Origin: Anaerococcus sp. Marseille-Q5996
GTDB lineage: Bacteria; Bacillota; Clostridia; Tissierellales; Peptoniphilaceae
Reading direction: 5' to 3'
DNA length: 64,000 bases
NCBI RefSeq assembly: GCF_946893725.1
Contig: NZ_CAMPPE010000005.1
Location: forward strand, 22,619-86,618
Within the stretch, counting starts at the first letter, position 1. Every line of letters starts with the position of its first letter. A program made the translations under genes and the position numbers. Shown piece by piece: positions 46,747-55,234 of the stretch. The notes under the pieces are model-generated. The model worked only from the letters and a program-made list of their open reading frames with translations, was not told the origin of the DNA and searched no databases.

Positions 46747-48096
46747 CTAACCTATGCTTATAAATCCTTCTGGATATTTTATCAATTTATCATCTGATTT
46801 TAGTCCAAATGATAAGGCCATAGTCATCGGACCAATCCTACCCAAATACATACATAGACCAATAATAACCTTTGATGCACGAGTAAGTTGGTCTGTAATC
46901 CCCCTAGTGGTACCAACTGTACCAAGGGCTGATACTGTTTCAAAAAGTATATCTATAAAATTAAATCTCTCCCAAGTAGAAATAGTAAAACTTACCAAAA
47001 TTACCAAAAATAAGGAAATCATAAAGATTGATAATGCTTTTTTGATAGTGTCGTTGCTTATACTCCTATTAAAAACCACAGGTTCTTTTTCATTTTTTAT
47101 AACAGAAATAACTGCCAAAATTAAAACAATAAAGCTTGTAGTTTTAATACCCCCGGCTGTTGAACCTGGAGAACCACCCACAAACATCAGGCTTATCAGT
47201 AGCAAGGAAGTAGAGCTCCTAGACTGGCCAATATCTATAGAATAAAATCCTGCTGTCCTTGCCGAAACTGATTGGAAAAATGAAATCAGCATGGCATTGC
47301 CCAATCCTTCGCCTTCTAGGATACCGCCCCTGATAGACTCTAGGGCAAAAAAACCTAAGCCCCCTATCACAATCAATGCTAGATTTGTAAGCAAAACTAA
47401 TTTTGAATGGGTGGATAATATTTTTAACTCTCTTTTATTATAAATCTCACTGGTAACCATAAATCCAAGACCACCTATGGCAATTAAGGCCATGATGGTT
47501 AGATTGACCAAATAATCATGACGTAGAGGATAAAGTGAATCCCCAAGTATATCAAAGCCTGCATTACAAAAAGCAGAGATGGAATGGAAAATAGCAAACC
47601 AGATCCCCTTTATAAAACCATAGGCAGGGACAAATCGGATTGCCAAAAGTAGGGCTCCCAGCCCCTCTACTGCCAAGGTAAAAAATAAAACATATCTAAA
47701 AAGACGCAGAACTCCAGACATGCTTTCGATATTTAATTGCTCCTTTAAAATAAGCCTTGACTTTATCCCAATTTTTTTTCTAAGTATCAAGGGAATAAGC
47801 GATGCCAATGACATGACACCCAAGCCCCCAATTTGAATCAAAATCAAAATCACGACTTGACCAAAAGTATTCCAATGCTCGGCAGTATTTACTGGCGAAA
47901 GCCCTGTTACGCAAGAGGCACTTGCAGCAACAAAAAAAGCATCCACAATCCTAGTGCGTTCTCCACTTTGGGTTACAAAAGGTGTAGATAATATAATGCC
48001 TCCAATAGTTATTAAAATTAAAAAACCCATCGTCAAAATTAATGGTGGTTTGTCAGTAGCTTCATCAATTATTCTTCTTAAAAATTTCTTTTGCAT
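46747..48096 (-). CDS. Potassium/sodium transporter KtrB/TrkH-like
   Basis: 449-residue membrane protein with four degenerate pore repeats: ASCVTGLSPVN, AFCNAGFDILG, ARTAGFYSID and ALGTVGTTRG mark the selectivity-filter glycines. It forms the K+ channel-like part with the RCK protein encoded downstream in the same operon. Confidence 0.93.
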   Translation of the reverse strand: MQKKFLRRIIDEATDKPPLILTMGFLILITIGGIILSTPFVTQSGERTRIVDAFFVAASASCVTGLSPVNTAEHWNTFGQVVILILIQIGGLGVMSLASLIPLILRKKIGIKSRLILKEQLNIESMSGVLRLFRYVLFFTLAVEGLGALLLAIRFVPAYGFIKGIWFAIFHSISAFCNAGFDILGDSLYPLRHDYLVNLTIMALIAIGGLGFMVTSEIYNKRELKILSTHSKLVLLTNLALIVIGGLGFFALESIRGGILEGEGLGNAMLISFFQSVSARTAGFYSIDIGQSRSSTSLLLISLMFVGGSPGSTAGGIKTTSFIVLILAVISVIKNEKEPVVFNRSISNDTIKKALSIFMISLFLVILVSFTISTWERFNFIDILFETVSALGTVGTTRGITDQLTRASKVIIGLCMYLGRIGPMTMALSFGLKSDDKLIKYPEGFISIG

Positions 48097-48234
48097 TTAC
48101 TTGCCTTTCTCAAATAAATAGTCCTATCCAGACCCCTTAAAGCAATTTTATATTTTATAAAAACATTTGTCAAAATATATTTTTACCACAAATTATGGGT
48201 AAATGCTACATACAAAACAAATTAAGGAGGCAAT

Positions 48235-48540
48235 ATGAAAAAATTAAAAACTATAGCAAAGATATTTTTGTTAAGTATCCTTATTTTTTTGCCAACAAAA
48301 GTATTTGCAGATGACTTTCACCAGATCGATCTAAATGTAGATATTGATAAAAATGGTATAGGAAGTGTCAAAGAAGAATGGCAAATCAACGAAACTGATA
48401 ATGATTTTACAGAAAGATATAAGAAGTTTGAAAATCTTAAGGGAATAAAAATCGAAAATTTCTATATATCTTTAGAGGGGAATGTTTTGGTGGTGGCGGC
48501 CGTTAATAAATTAATTTTTGAAAATCAATTGGGTATATAA
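48235..48540 (+). pseudogene. DUF2207 paralogue with a large internal deletion
   Basis: The N-terminal ~80 residues closely match the DUF2207 protein at 44079 (signal peptide, VDIDKNGIGSVKEEW). After YISLEG the sequence jumps: 48483-48506 in another frame reads CFGGGGR and a stop, the glycine tail of that family. So N- and C-terminal ends were joined out of frame with the middle (about 500 codons) lost. The remaining frame runs on for 23 random residues. Confidence 0.8.
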
Positions 48541-48576
48541 GTATTGAAAAATTTTATAATATTTTAGGAGGTAAAT

Positions 48577-48768
48577 ATGAAATTTTTTGTAGACCAAGAT
48601 GAATGTATCGGATGCGGTATGTGTGAAACAATCTGCCCAGACGTTTTTTCTATGAATGATGATAATGTATCAGAGGCTATAGAAGGCGATATTCCAGAAG
48701 AATTTATAGATGCTGCCCTAGAAGCAGAAGAATCTTGCCCAGTAAGCTGTATATCACACCAAGAATAA
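48577..48768 (+). CDS. Ferredoxin, single [4Fe-4S] cluster
   Basis: 63-residue acidic electron carrier. CIGCGMCETICP near residue 10 gives three of the four ligands (with a further Cys before Pro) and SCPVSC near 53 supplies the last. Typical monocluster ferredoxin. Start follows AGGAGGTAAAT. Confidence 0.95.
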   Translation: MKFFVDQDECIGCGMCETICPDVFSMNDDNVSEAIEGDIPEEFIDAALEAEESCPVSCISHQE

Positions 48769-48773
48769 TAGAT

Positions 48774-48816
48774 AAAAAAGGTCTAAAAAGCAGCTTGCTT
48801 TTTAGACCTTTTTTTA
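48774..48816. terminator. Bidirectional terminator
   Basis: AAAAAAGGTCTAAAAAGCA/TGCTTTTTAGACCTTTTTTT long hairpin between convergent genes. Confidence 0.87.
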
Positions 48817-49269
48817 CTTATAAATAACTGGCACATTATTGTCCTTAAAAATTTTAAGGATTTGATCCTTTTTCTCAATTGGAAAACGCCATGTATCAAG
48901 AGAATTGGAATTGATAACAAGGGTAAAAACTGCTTGGTCATCATCAGTGGTAAAATTGACCTGTTTTAGGTCAGAAAATTTGTGTTTTTGGTTGATAAAA
49001 GAAATATTGCCTTGGAAAATAAACCCATCAGCTAAAAATCCCCTATTAAATCTTGCCGCTACGACATAAATTGACATAACTATGCACATGATAAGAGTTT
49101 CTTGAATCTTAAACTTGACAAAATAGGCAAAGGTAAAAAATATTATCCATATAAACAAGATAGAAATAATATCCATTTTGTTGATATTAGGTCTTAGGAT
49201 AATGTCCTTGCCTTTATAAAAAATGACTCCAGCAAGGATTAGAAAAACTGCCGTAACTAGATAAATCAT
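48814..49269 (-). CDS. Small membrane protein of unknown function
   Basis: 151 residues with three helices in the first 75 residues and a soluble C-terminal half with short strands (KQVNFTTDDDQAVFTLVI). ATG 49269 is chosen because GGGGG lies seven bases upstream. Not recognised; divergent from the next gene. Confidence 0.6.
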   Translation of the reverse strand: MIYLVTAVFLILAGVIFYKGKDIILRPNINKMDIISILFIWIIFFTFAYFVKFKIQETLIMCIVMSIYVVAARFNRGFLADGFIFQGNISFINQKHKFSDLKQVNFTTDDDQAVFTLVINSNSLDTWRFPIEKKDQILKIFKDNNVPVIYK

Positions 49270-49344
49270 ATGTACCCCCAATTTGTTAATTCTTACAAAT
49301 ATTATATAATAGAAAAAAGCTTAAAGGAAGTAAAGGATAAATTT

Positions 49345-49851
49345 ATGAAAAAATTATATTTTAAGGAAAAATTTTTCAAAATCACTGACCATTATCCAAT
49401 TTTGGATGAAAATGGCAGAGAAGCCTACTATCTTGACCAAGATTTCACCCTTATAAGCTACAAATCAGCAGTAAGTGATAAAAATGGAAATACGATTTTA
49501 AATATCGACCGCGAAATATTAGCATTTTTCCCAAGATATACCGTTTCATTTGCTGACGGGTCTTCAATGGTTATCCAGCAAAAATTAGAATTTTTCAAAC
49601 ACAGGGTCCATGTTTACATGGATGATGAGACCCTAGACCTAGTAGGAAATATCTTCCATTATGATTTTGACATCAAAAATGGAGATGGCCAAAATATTGG
49701 AGCAGTTCGCAGAAAAATATTTACCCTGACAGATAGCTATGAACTAACAATCATTGACGAAAAATACACAGAGGAACTAATGGCCCTTGTCATTTGCCTA
49801 AATAATATGATAGACCGTGAGCAAGCATCAGCTGCTTCAAGTGCAAACTAA
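49345..49851 (+). CDS. LURP-one-related (tubby-like) protein
   Basis: 168-residue beta-rich protein: repeated strand pattern KITDHYPILDENGREAYYLD, TLISYKSAVSDKNGNTIL and IFTLTDSYELTI match the LOR barrel. Function is unknown in bacteria. ATG 49345 follows AAAGGATAAATTT. It precedes the peptidase gene by 9 nt. Confidence 0.75.
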   Translation: MKKLYFKEKFFKITDHYPILDENGREAYYLDQDFTLISYKSAVSDKNGNTILNIDREILAFFPRYTVSFADGSSMVIQQKLEFFKHRVHVYMDDETLDLVGNIFHYDFDIKNGDGQNIGAVRRKIFTLTDSYELTIIDEKYTEELMALVICLNNMIDREQASAASSAN

Positions 49852-49860
49852 GGAGAAAAA

Positions 49861-50883
49861 ATGAAAGAAGATATTTTAAAATATATAGAAGAACTTTGTA
49901 ATACCCCATCACCAACAGGCTATACCAAAAGAGCTGAAACATTTTTGATAGAAGAATTTAAGAAAATGGGCTATGAACCCTACCAAAGTAACAAGGGCAA
50001 TGTAATAGTTCCAATCAAAAAAGGAGATGAAAACGGCCTACTAATGTCAGCCCATGTCGACACATTAGGGCTAATGGTTCGCTCTATAAAATCAAACGGT
50101 AGACTTAGAGTAACCACCCTTGGAGGATTCCCCCTAGCATATGCTGAACAAGAAAATGTGACAATCATCACTAGAAGCGGCAAAGAATTTTCCGGAGTTT
50201 TAAGAATAAATAACCCAGCAGTCCATGGATCATCCGACCCAAGAGAGATTAAGCGTGATGATGTCAACATGGAAGTAGTTATCGATGAGATTACAAATTC
50301 AGCAGAAGATACAGAAAAACTTGGAATATCAGCAGGAGATTTTATAGCCCTAGACCCAAGATTTAGGGTAGACAATGGATTTGTGAAATCCCGCCACCTA
50401 GATGATAAGGCAAGCGCCGGAGTTTTGATGGCCCTTGCCAAAGAAATAAAGGAAAAAAATATAAAAATAAATCGTCCACTCTACTTTGCATTTACAATCT
50501 ATGAAGAAGTAGGCCACGGAGCAGCAAGTGGCCACCCAGCCGGCATCACAGATATGATAGCAGTTGATATGGGAGTAGTTTATGATGACCTAAAAACAGA
50601 CGAAACAAAGGTATCAATCTGCGCCAAAGACAGCTCAGGCCCATACAACTTTGATTTGACAAATGAGCTAATAGCAAAAGCAAAAGAGAAAAATATAGAC
50701 TACGCCATAGACATCTATCCATTCTACGGATCAGACGCCTCAGCAGCAGTAGCAAGCGCCAACGACTTCCGCCACGCATTAGTAGGAAGCGGAGTAGCAG
50801 CAAGCCACGGATACGAAAGAACCCATGTAGATGGGCTAAATGGACTTTATGAGTTGTTAAAAGGGTATTTGGAAGAAAACTAG
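49861..50883 (+). CDS. M42-family metallo-aminopeptidase
   Basis: 340-residue dinuclear metal peptidase. Ligands appear in SAHVDTLG near 62, DDKASAG near 180, the catalytic EEVGHG near 213, and DMGVVYDD near 234. A C-terminal His is in RTHVDG near 321. It degrades peptides in the cytosol, probably co-transcribed with the LOR gene. Confidence 0.92.
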   Translation: MKEDILKYIEELCNTPSPTGYTKRAETFLIEEFKKMGYEPYQSNKGNVIVPIKKGDENGLLMSAHVDTLGLMVRSIKSNGRLRVTTLGGFPLAYAEQENVTIITRSGKEFSGVLRINNPAVHGSSDPREIKRDDVNMEVVIDEITNSAEDTEKLGISAGDFIALDPRFRVDNGFVKSRHLDDKASAGVLMALAKEIKEKNIKINRPLYFAFTIYEEVGHGAASGHPAGITDMIAVDMGVVYDDLKTDETKVSICAKDSSGPYNFDLTNELIAKAKEKNIDYAIDIYPFYGSDASAAVASANDFRHALVGSGVAASHGYERTHVDGLNGLYELLKGYLEEN

Positions 50884-50905
50884 GACAAAAGTCCTGGTTT
50901 TTTTG
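50882..50905 (+). terminator. Terminator after the M42 gene
   Basis: AGGAC-AAAA-GTCCT followed by GG and T7. Confidence 0.8.
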
Positions 50906-50940
50906 TGGGGAAATTCAGGTTTTTTTATTTAAATTGCGAA

Positions 50941-51147
50941 GCCGAAGGATCTACTGGGAATATTATTATCCATTTCGACTAAGCGAGTGGAGCGGAGCGC
51001 ATGGAGAAATCTGTGTTTTACTGTTTTGGACGCTTCGCTGGATCTCTCGGCTGCGCTCGAGATGACAAGCAATTTAGAGATTGGCTATCCCCTAGTTTGT
51101 CATTTCGACCGGAGAAAATCTTTGATTTTCGGAGTGGAGAAATCTAG
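50941..51147. repeat. REP-like palindrome block A
   Basis: A CCATTTCGACTAAGCGAG-GGAGAAATCT unit (50970-51013) faces its inverted partner GGATCTCTCGG-CTCGAGATGACA (51040-51066). A variant unit TGTCATTTCGACCGGAGAAA (51099-51145) follows after the conserved spacer with GGCTATCCCC. No ORF of note. Confidence 0.85.
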
Positions 51148-51194
51148 CTACTGCGTACTTATTTTGGTTGATATATATTTATCTATTTTTCCCA

Positions 51195-51485
51195 CTACCT
51201 CCATTCTTTCAACAAATCTTTCCATTCTGGATTTTGCATATTGACCAGTCTATCTTTCTTATGCCTACTCCATTTTTTAAGTTGTTTTTCTCTAGAAAGT
51301 GCAGCATATATATCTGTGGTGGATTCTACGTAGACTAATTTGTAAATATTGTATTGCGATGTAAATCCATTTGCTTTCTTCTTGCTATGTTCTTCCATGC
51401 GTCGGTAGAGGTTATTGGTTACACCTATGTAAAGGGTGGAATTGGTGTAATTTGTGATCATGTATACATAATATAAGCGTTCCAT
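51195..51485 (-). CDS. Stand-alone GIY-YIG nuclease-domain protein
   Basis: 96 residues made of a single GIY-YIG fold: YYVYMITN and LYIGVT carry the two tyrosine motifs, NLYRRMEEH the catalytic Arg, and LSREKQLKKW the metal-binding Glu. This UPF0213-type family has no settled role. It sits inside an island of palindromic repeats, separate from other genes. Confidence 0.92.
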   Translation of the reverse strand: MERLYYVYMITNYTNSTLYIGVTNNLYRRMEEHSKKKANGFTSQYNIYKLVYVESTTDIYAALSREKQLKKWSRHKKDRLVNMQNPEWKDLLKEWR

Positions 51486-51552
51486 TCTTGCTCCTTTGGT
51501 TTTTTATATTTATAGCCAAATATTTGAGTGGATACTCATTTTTTATATAGGA

Positions 51553-52018
51553 TTTAGATAATGATTGCGCTCACGCTAGATCTCTCCGTGCGCTGCGCTT
51601 AGTCGAGATGACAGAGGACTTAGAGAATGATTATCCCCCCTGTTTGTCATTTCGACCGGAGAAGTCGTTAGACTTCGCAGCGGAGAAATCTGTTTTGAAT
51701 TTAGTTGACGCTTACGCTAGATCTCTCCACTCCGCTACGCTACGGTCGAGATGACAGAGGACTGGGAGAATGATTATCCCCTAGTTTGTCATTTCGACCG
51801 GAGAAAATCTTTGATTTTCGGAGCGGAGAAATCTTATCTTTTTTTCTGCTCTCCGCTTGCCATTCTGGGGATTATATTTATCCATTTCGACTAGACGAAT
51901 GAAATGGAGCGCATGGAGAAATCTGTGTTTTACTGTTTTGGACGCTGCGCTGGATCTCTCGGCTGCGCTCGAGATGACAAGTATTTAAGGGATTGAATAT
52001 CCCCCAAAATTGTCATTT
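51553..52018. repeat. REP-like palindrome block B
   Basis: At least six alternating units: GATCTCTC...GTCGAGATGACA (51580-51611, 51721-51755, 51955-51977) and TGTCATTTCGACCGG...GAGAAATCT (51646-51690, 51787-51831), plus a CCATTTCGACTAGACGAATG unit near 51882. Pairs are separated by a conserved spacer GAGAATGATTATCCCC. This fills the gap from the GIY-YIG gene to the epimerase terminator. Confidence 0.85.
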
Positions 52019-52025
52019 CACCCCA

Positions 52026-52056
52026 ACAAAAAAAGAGGCTCTTGCCTCTTTTTTTC
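52026..52056 (-). terminator. Terminator of the DJ-1/epimerase operon
   Basis: AAAAAAAGAGGC-TCTT-GCCTCTTTTTTT. Confidence 0.85.
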
Positions 52057-52061
52057 CTTCT

Positions 52062-53075
52062 TTATTTCTTCTCAACATTTCTAAAATTCGAAGCCCTCAA
52101 TGTCTCATCTATGGCTGCTTCTGCGTTTTCTTCTCTTACTCTTAACTCATCATAGGCTATGCTTGTTGGGATTTTGAATTCCATGCTGTTTGCTCTTAGC
52201 ATATTTACTTGTCTGATGCCGTGTTCTATGCCTTGGCGATCGGTTAGTTTTTCGTCTTCTTTGTAGGCCTCTTCTAGGTCTTCGAAGCTCATTACTTTTA
52301 GTTTTGTAGTTTCTGTTTGTCCAAGCTCTTCTAGGATTTTTTTGTAAAAATCTTCATAGCTTATATATCCAGTTGCAACTGCATAAGTTTTTCTATGCTT
52401 GCCATTTTCTAAGGCACTTATGGCTGCTTGGCCTACGGCACTTGCTGTGATTGTTGCAAATCCTCCGCTGGTTACTGGCATAAATTCTTGATTTCTAAGC
52501 ATATCTACAAACATTGACCAAAGTGGTACTTTGCCTGGCATTGTGCCAAATATTTGTGGCAGCCTTAGGACAGATACATTCATTGCCCCCTCTCCTGCAT
52601 ACATTGCAGCCTTTTCTTGGAGGAGTCTGGTTTCTACATAAGGTTCTTCTTGGTAGAGATTTTCTCTTAGATACTCATTTTTTTCTGCAAATTCTGATGT
52701 ATATGATCCAAATAGAACGAAGTTTTTAACCCCTGCTTCTTTGGCTAGTCTTGCTATCCTTTCAGTTGGCAATACATTTTTGTCATAGAAAAATTTCCTA
52801 GCTGGCTTTTCTGGGACTATGCGTTCATCAACCCCGCCTGCATAGACAAAAGAATCGCAACCACGTATCATCTCAACTATTTCCGCATCTGATAGGGCAA
52901 AAAAGTTTTGGACTATAAAGTCTACATTTGCATCGTCATTAAATTTTAATTCGTCGGGCAAATCCACCACATCCACAGTCCTGACCGCATAGCCACGGTC
53001 CACTGCTTCTTTTATAGTGTGATAACCCAAAAATCCTGCCCCGCCTAGGACAAAAATCTTATTTAATCCATTCAT
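52062..53075 (-). CDS. NAD-dependent epimerase/dehydratase-family protein
   Basis: 337-residue atypical SDR with the nucleotide loop LGGAGFLGYHT near residue 10. The catalytic YxxxK is not obvious, so it may be a binding or redox-sensing member (NmrA-like) rather than an epimerase. It is encoded 3 nt after a DJ-1 gene, hinting at oxidative or carbonyl stress. Confidence 0.8.
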   Translation of the reverse strand: MNGLNKIFVLGGAGFLGYHTIKEAVDRGYAVRTVDVVDLPDELKFNDDANVDFIVQNFFALSDAEIVEMIRGCDSFVYAGGVDERIVPEKPARKFFYDKNVLPTERIARLAKEAGVKNFVLFGSYTSEFAEKNEYLRENLYQEEPYVETRLLQEKAAMYAGEGAMNVSVLRLPQIFGTMPGKVPLWSMFVDMLRNQEFMPVTSGGFATITASAVGQAAISALENGKHRKTYAVATGYISYEDFYKKILEELGQTETTKLKVMSFEDLEEAYKEDEKLTDRQGIEHGIRQVNMLRANSMEFKIPTSIAYDELRVREENAEAAIDETLRASNFRNVEKK

Positions 53076-53078
53076 AGT

Positions 53079-53684
53079 CTATTCTCCATCATTAGATAAA
53101 TAATCATACGAAATGCCATAATATTTCTCAACAGCCTCGTATTGGGTCCCGTGATTTAGCTCTTTTACAGCATCCGCCCCCTTAATAATTTCTACAAGAC
53201 GCATTGCAAGATAAACAGTCACAGCAGCCCCACGGCTGGTTGTGATATTGCCGTCAGTTACGACTAGCTGATCATCTACATATTCCTTGCAATTGTCAAT
53301 ATCATCTTTCATGTCCGGAAAAGATGTGGCTTTTTTGTCTGCCAAAACACCCGCACGGTTTAGGACAATAGGCCCTGCACAAATGGCCGCAATGATTTTA
53401 TCCTCATCATTAAAAGTTTTTACAATGTCAATGACACGATCATCATCACGTAAAGCTTCCGCACCCTTGGTGCCACCAGGGATATAAAGCCCGCCAAAAT
53501 CTGTCGGATTGATGTCAGAAATATTGGCATCCGCTTTTATAATGATATTTGATTTTGTAGTAATATCAGTGCCATCGTGGATAGAAACAGTAGTCACATC
53601 AATATCAGCACGACGCAAGTAATCAATAACAGTTATGGCCTCCACATCCTCGCATCCATTTGCTAAAAATACAAGAAATTTCAT
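53079..53684 (-). CDS. DJ-1/PfpI-family protein
   Basis: 201 residues. FLANGCEDVEAIT at the N-terminus with the conserved Glu, and the nucleophile Cys in AAICAGPIVL near 105. Family members act as glyoxalase/deglycase-like or chaperone proteins. First gene of a two-gene operon. Confidence 0.9.
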   Translation of the reverse strand: MKFLVFLANGCEDVEAITVIDYLRRADIDVTTVSIHDGTDITTKSNIIIKADANISDINPTDFGGLYIPGGTKGAEALRDDDRVIDIVKTFNDEDKIIAAICAGPIVLNRAGVLADKKATSFPDMKDDIDNCKEYVDDQLVVTDGNITTSRGAAVTVYLAMRLVEIIKGADAVKELNHGTQYEAVEKYYGISYDYLSNDGE

Positions 53685-53840
53685 AAAATAAGTCCTTTCC
53701 TTTAATAAAACTAGGGTTTGTAAGTCATGGTTCTTTATTGATATATACCCAATTGGGAAAGATATTTGCTAAATGTTTTTTTGATTAATTTGTTTTTTTG
53801 TTGCGGAGTTTTGGGGAAGGAAGGAGTTTAAGAGAACTTT

Positions 53841-53889
53841 CTATCCATTTCGACTAAGCGAGTGGAATGGAGCGCATGGAGAAATCTGT
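53841..53889. repeat. Single REP-like unit
   Basis: ATCCATTTCGACTAAGCGAG...GCATGGAGAAATCT unit without its inverted partner; directly followed by the AT-rich flank of the next element. The 160 nt before it (53685-53840) shows nothing else. Confidence 0.8.
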
Positions 53890-53909
53890 TTTTTTATTAT
53901 AAATTTTTT

Positions 53910-54125
53910 TGGTTATAAAGGTGATTTTTATATTTACTTTTATGCTTCGATTATTGGAGGGCCACTTTAAGGGGGTTCCGATACCCCCTACAAAGTACCC
54001 TCCAAACCACCCCGCAAACTTCACCCCTAAACGGTCCCTGCGCGGGATGCGTTTTTTATGGTAGGAATCGCTTCGCGATATCCGTTTGAGGGAATAGTGT
54101 TGGTTGCCAAAGCAACCTTTTTTTT
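53910..54125 (+). ncRNA. Structured repeat element, copy 1 (candidate RNA)
   Basis: An AT-rich flank ends in TATGCTTCG, then a GC-rich core follows. Long hairpin: GGAGGG/CCCTCC with inner ACTTT/AAAGT and AGGGGG/CCCCCT (53956-54003). Second stem: CCCGC (54011) with GCGGG (54042). Third hairpin: ATCGC-TTC-GCGAT. Finally a terminator-like GGTTGC-CAAA-GCAACC plus T8 (54102-54125). Copy 3 at 58118 is nearly identical; copy 2 at 57596 keeps the architecture with different bases. No ORF is conserved. Confidence 0.6.
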
Positions 54126-54130
54126 GTATT

Positions 54131-54820
54131 TGCGCTTCGCTAGATCTCTCGACTACGCTCGAGATGACAAGCAATTAAGAGATTGGCTATCCCCTAGGTT
54201 GTCATTTCGACCGGAGAAAATCTTTGATTTTTGGAGTGGAGAAATCTTTTCTTTTTTTCACTTTCTTACTCTTTTGTCATCCTGGGAATATTATTATCCA
54301 TTTCGACTAAGCGAGTGGAACGAAGCGCATGGAGAAATCTGTGTTTTTCTTTTTTGGGCGCTTGCGCTGGATCTCTCGGCTGCGCTCGAGATGACATTGG
54401 CTAGGAGAATGTTTATTCATCAGATTGTCATCCTGAGCGGAGTGTAACGGAGTCGAAGGATCTCCTGGGGTTTTTATTAATTTTGTTGCGAAGTTTAATG
54501 TGAATACTCATCTAGGAGACCCTTCGGCTGCGCTCAGGGTGACAGTGGGGCTTGAACATTTTTTGATTGCGGAGTTTTGGGGAACGAAGGAGTTTAAGAG
54601 AACTTGCTATCCATTTCGACTAAGCGAGTGGAATGGGGCGCATGGAGAAATCTTTTATTTTTTCACTTTCTTACTCTTTTGTCATCCTGGGAATATTATT
54701 ATCCATTTCGACTAAGCGAGTGAAACGGAGCGCATGGAGAAATCTGTGTTTATTTATTATGGACGCTTTCGCTGGATCTCTCGGCTACGCTCGAGATGAC
54801 ATTGGATAGGTGTATGCTTA
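54131..54820. repeat. REP-like palindrome block C
   Basis: A dense array. TTGCGCTTCGCTAGATCTCTC...GAGATGACA (54130-54169) with partner TGTCATTTCGACCGG...GAGAAATCT (54200-54246). A CCATTTCGACTAAGCGAG pair (54298-54396). A TCATCCTGAGCGGAGTG element (54427-54553) with inverted end GGAGACCCTTCGG...AGGGTGACA. A single unit at 54610. A further pair at 54702-54802. No gene. Confidence 0.85.
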
Positions 54821-54834
54821 TCCACTTGGACTGC

Positions 54835-55085
54835 GCGACATCTGACCTACCAACAATCCAGCTTTGCTTCTTCGTTCTAGTTTTTATTGTATCCATAAAA
54901 GCCGGCTTCAGAACGAAATCTGAGATTTCTATTTCGCGGCATTTGACCTTCCTCGATTTTTTTGCTCCATTTTGTTCTATCACGGTTTACACTCCGTCGG
55001 CTTGCTGACGAAGTTGCTTTGCAACTTTGAAACACCGCGACATCTGACCTACCATCAATCCAGATTGCTGGATTGGGTTAGGTCA
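54835..55085. repeat. 27-bp direct repeat around a 175-bp segment, with a long hairpin
   Basis: GCGACATCTGACCTACCAAC and the next seven bases occur at 54835-54861 and, with one change, at 55037-55063. The right copy extends into a hairpin, TGACCTA...CAATCCAG-ATTG-CTGGATTG...TTAGGTCA (55045-55085). The segment between also contains a GAAGTTGC-TTT-GCAACTTTG hairpin. It may be a decayed small element. Confidence 0.6.
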
Positions 55086-55116
55086 TAAAAAAATACTCCC
55101 ACCTTTTTTGGTGGGA
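55086..55116 (-). terminator. Terminator of the surface-protein gene
   Basis: Minus-strand GCTCCCACC-AAAAAA-GGTGGGAG then T7, about 120 nt after the stop. Confidence 0.75.
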
Positions 55117-55234
55117 GCATTTTCAAGTGAGTACCGCGGTTACTATTTTTTTAAATTTTTAAAGTCTTTTCGAGTGCACTCTTATTTTGACTTTTATTAT
55201 TTAATTGTTTAGCTTAAATAACTATTGGTTATAA

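Noticed and set aside
50546..50803. Leu/Arg-rich minus-strand frame
   Set aside because: Antisense shadow of the M42 peptidase gene.
55118..55150. TACCGCGG sequence resembling the T-box antiterminator motif
   Set aside because: It is part of an imperfect palindrome after a terminator, with no specifier stem or downstream gene on the same strand. Treated as chance.
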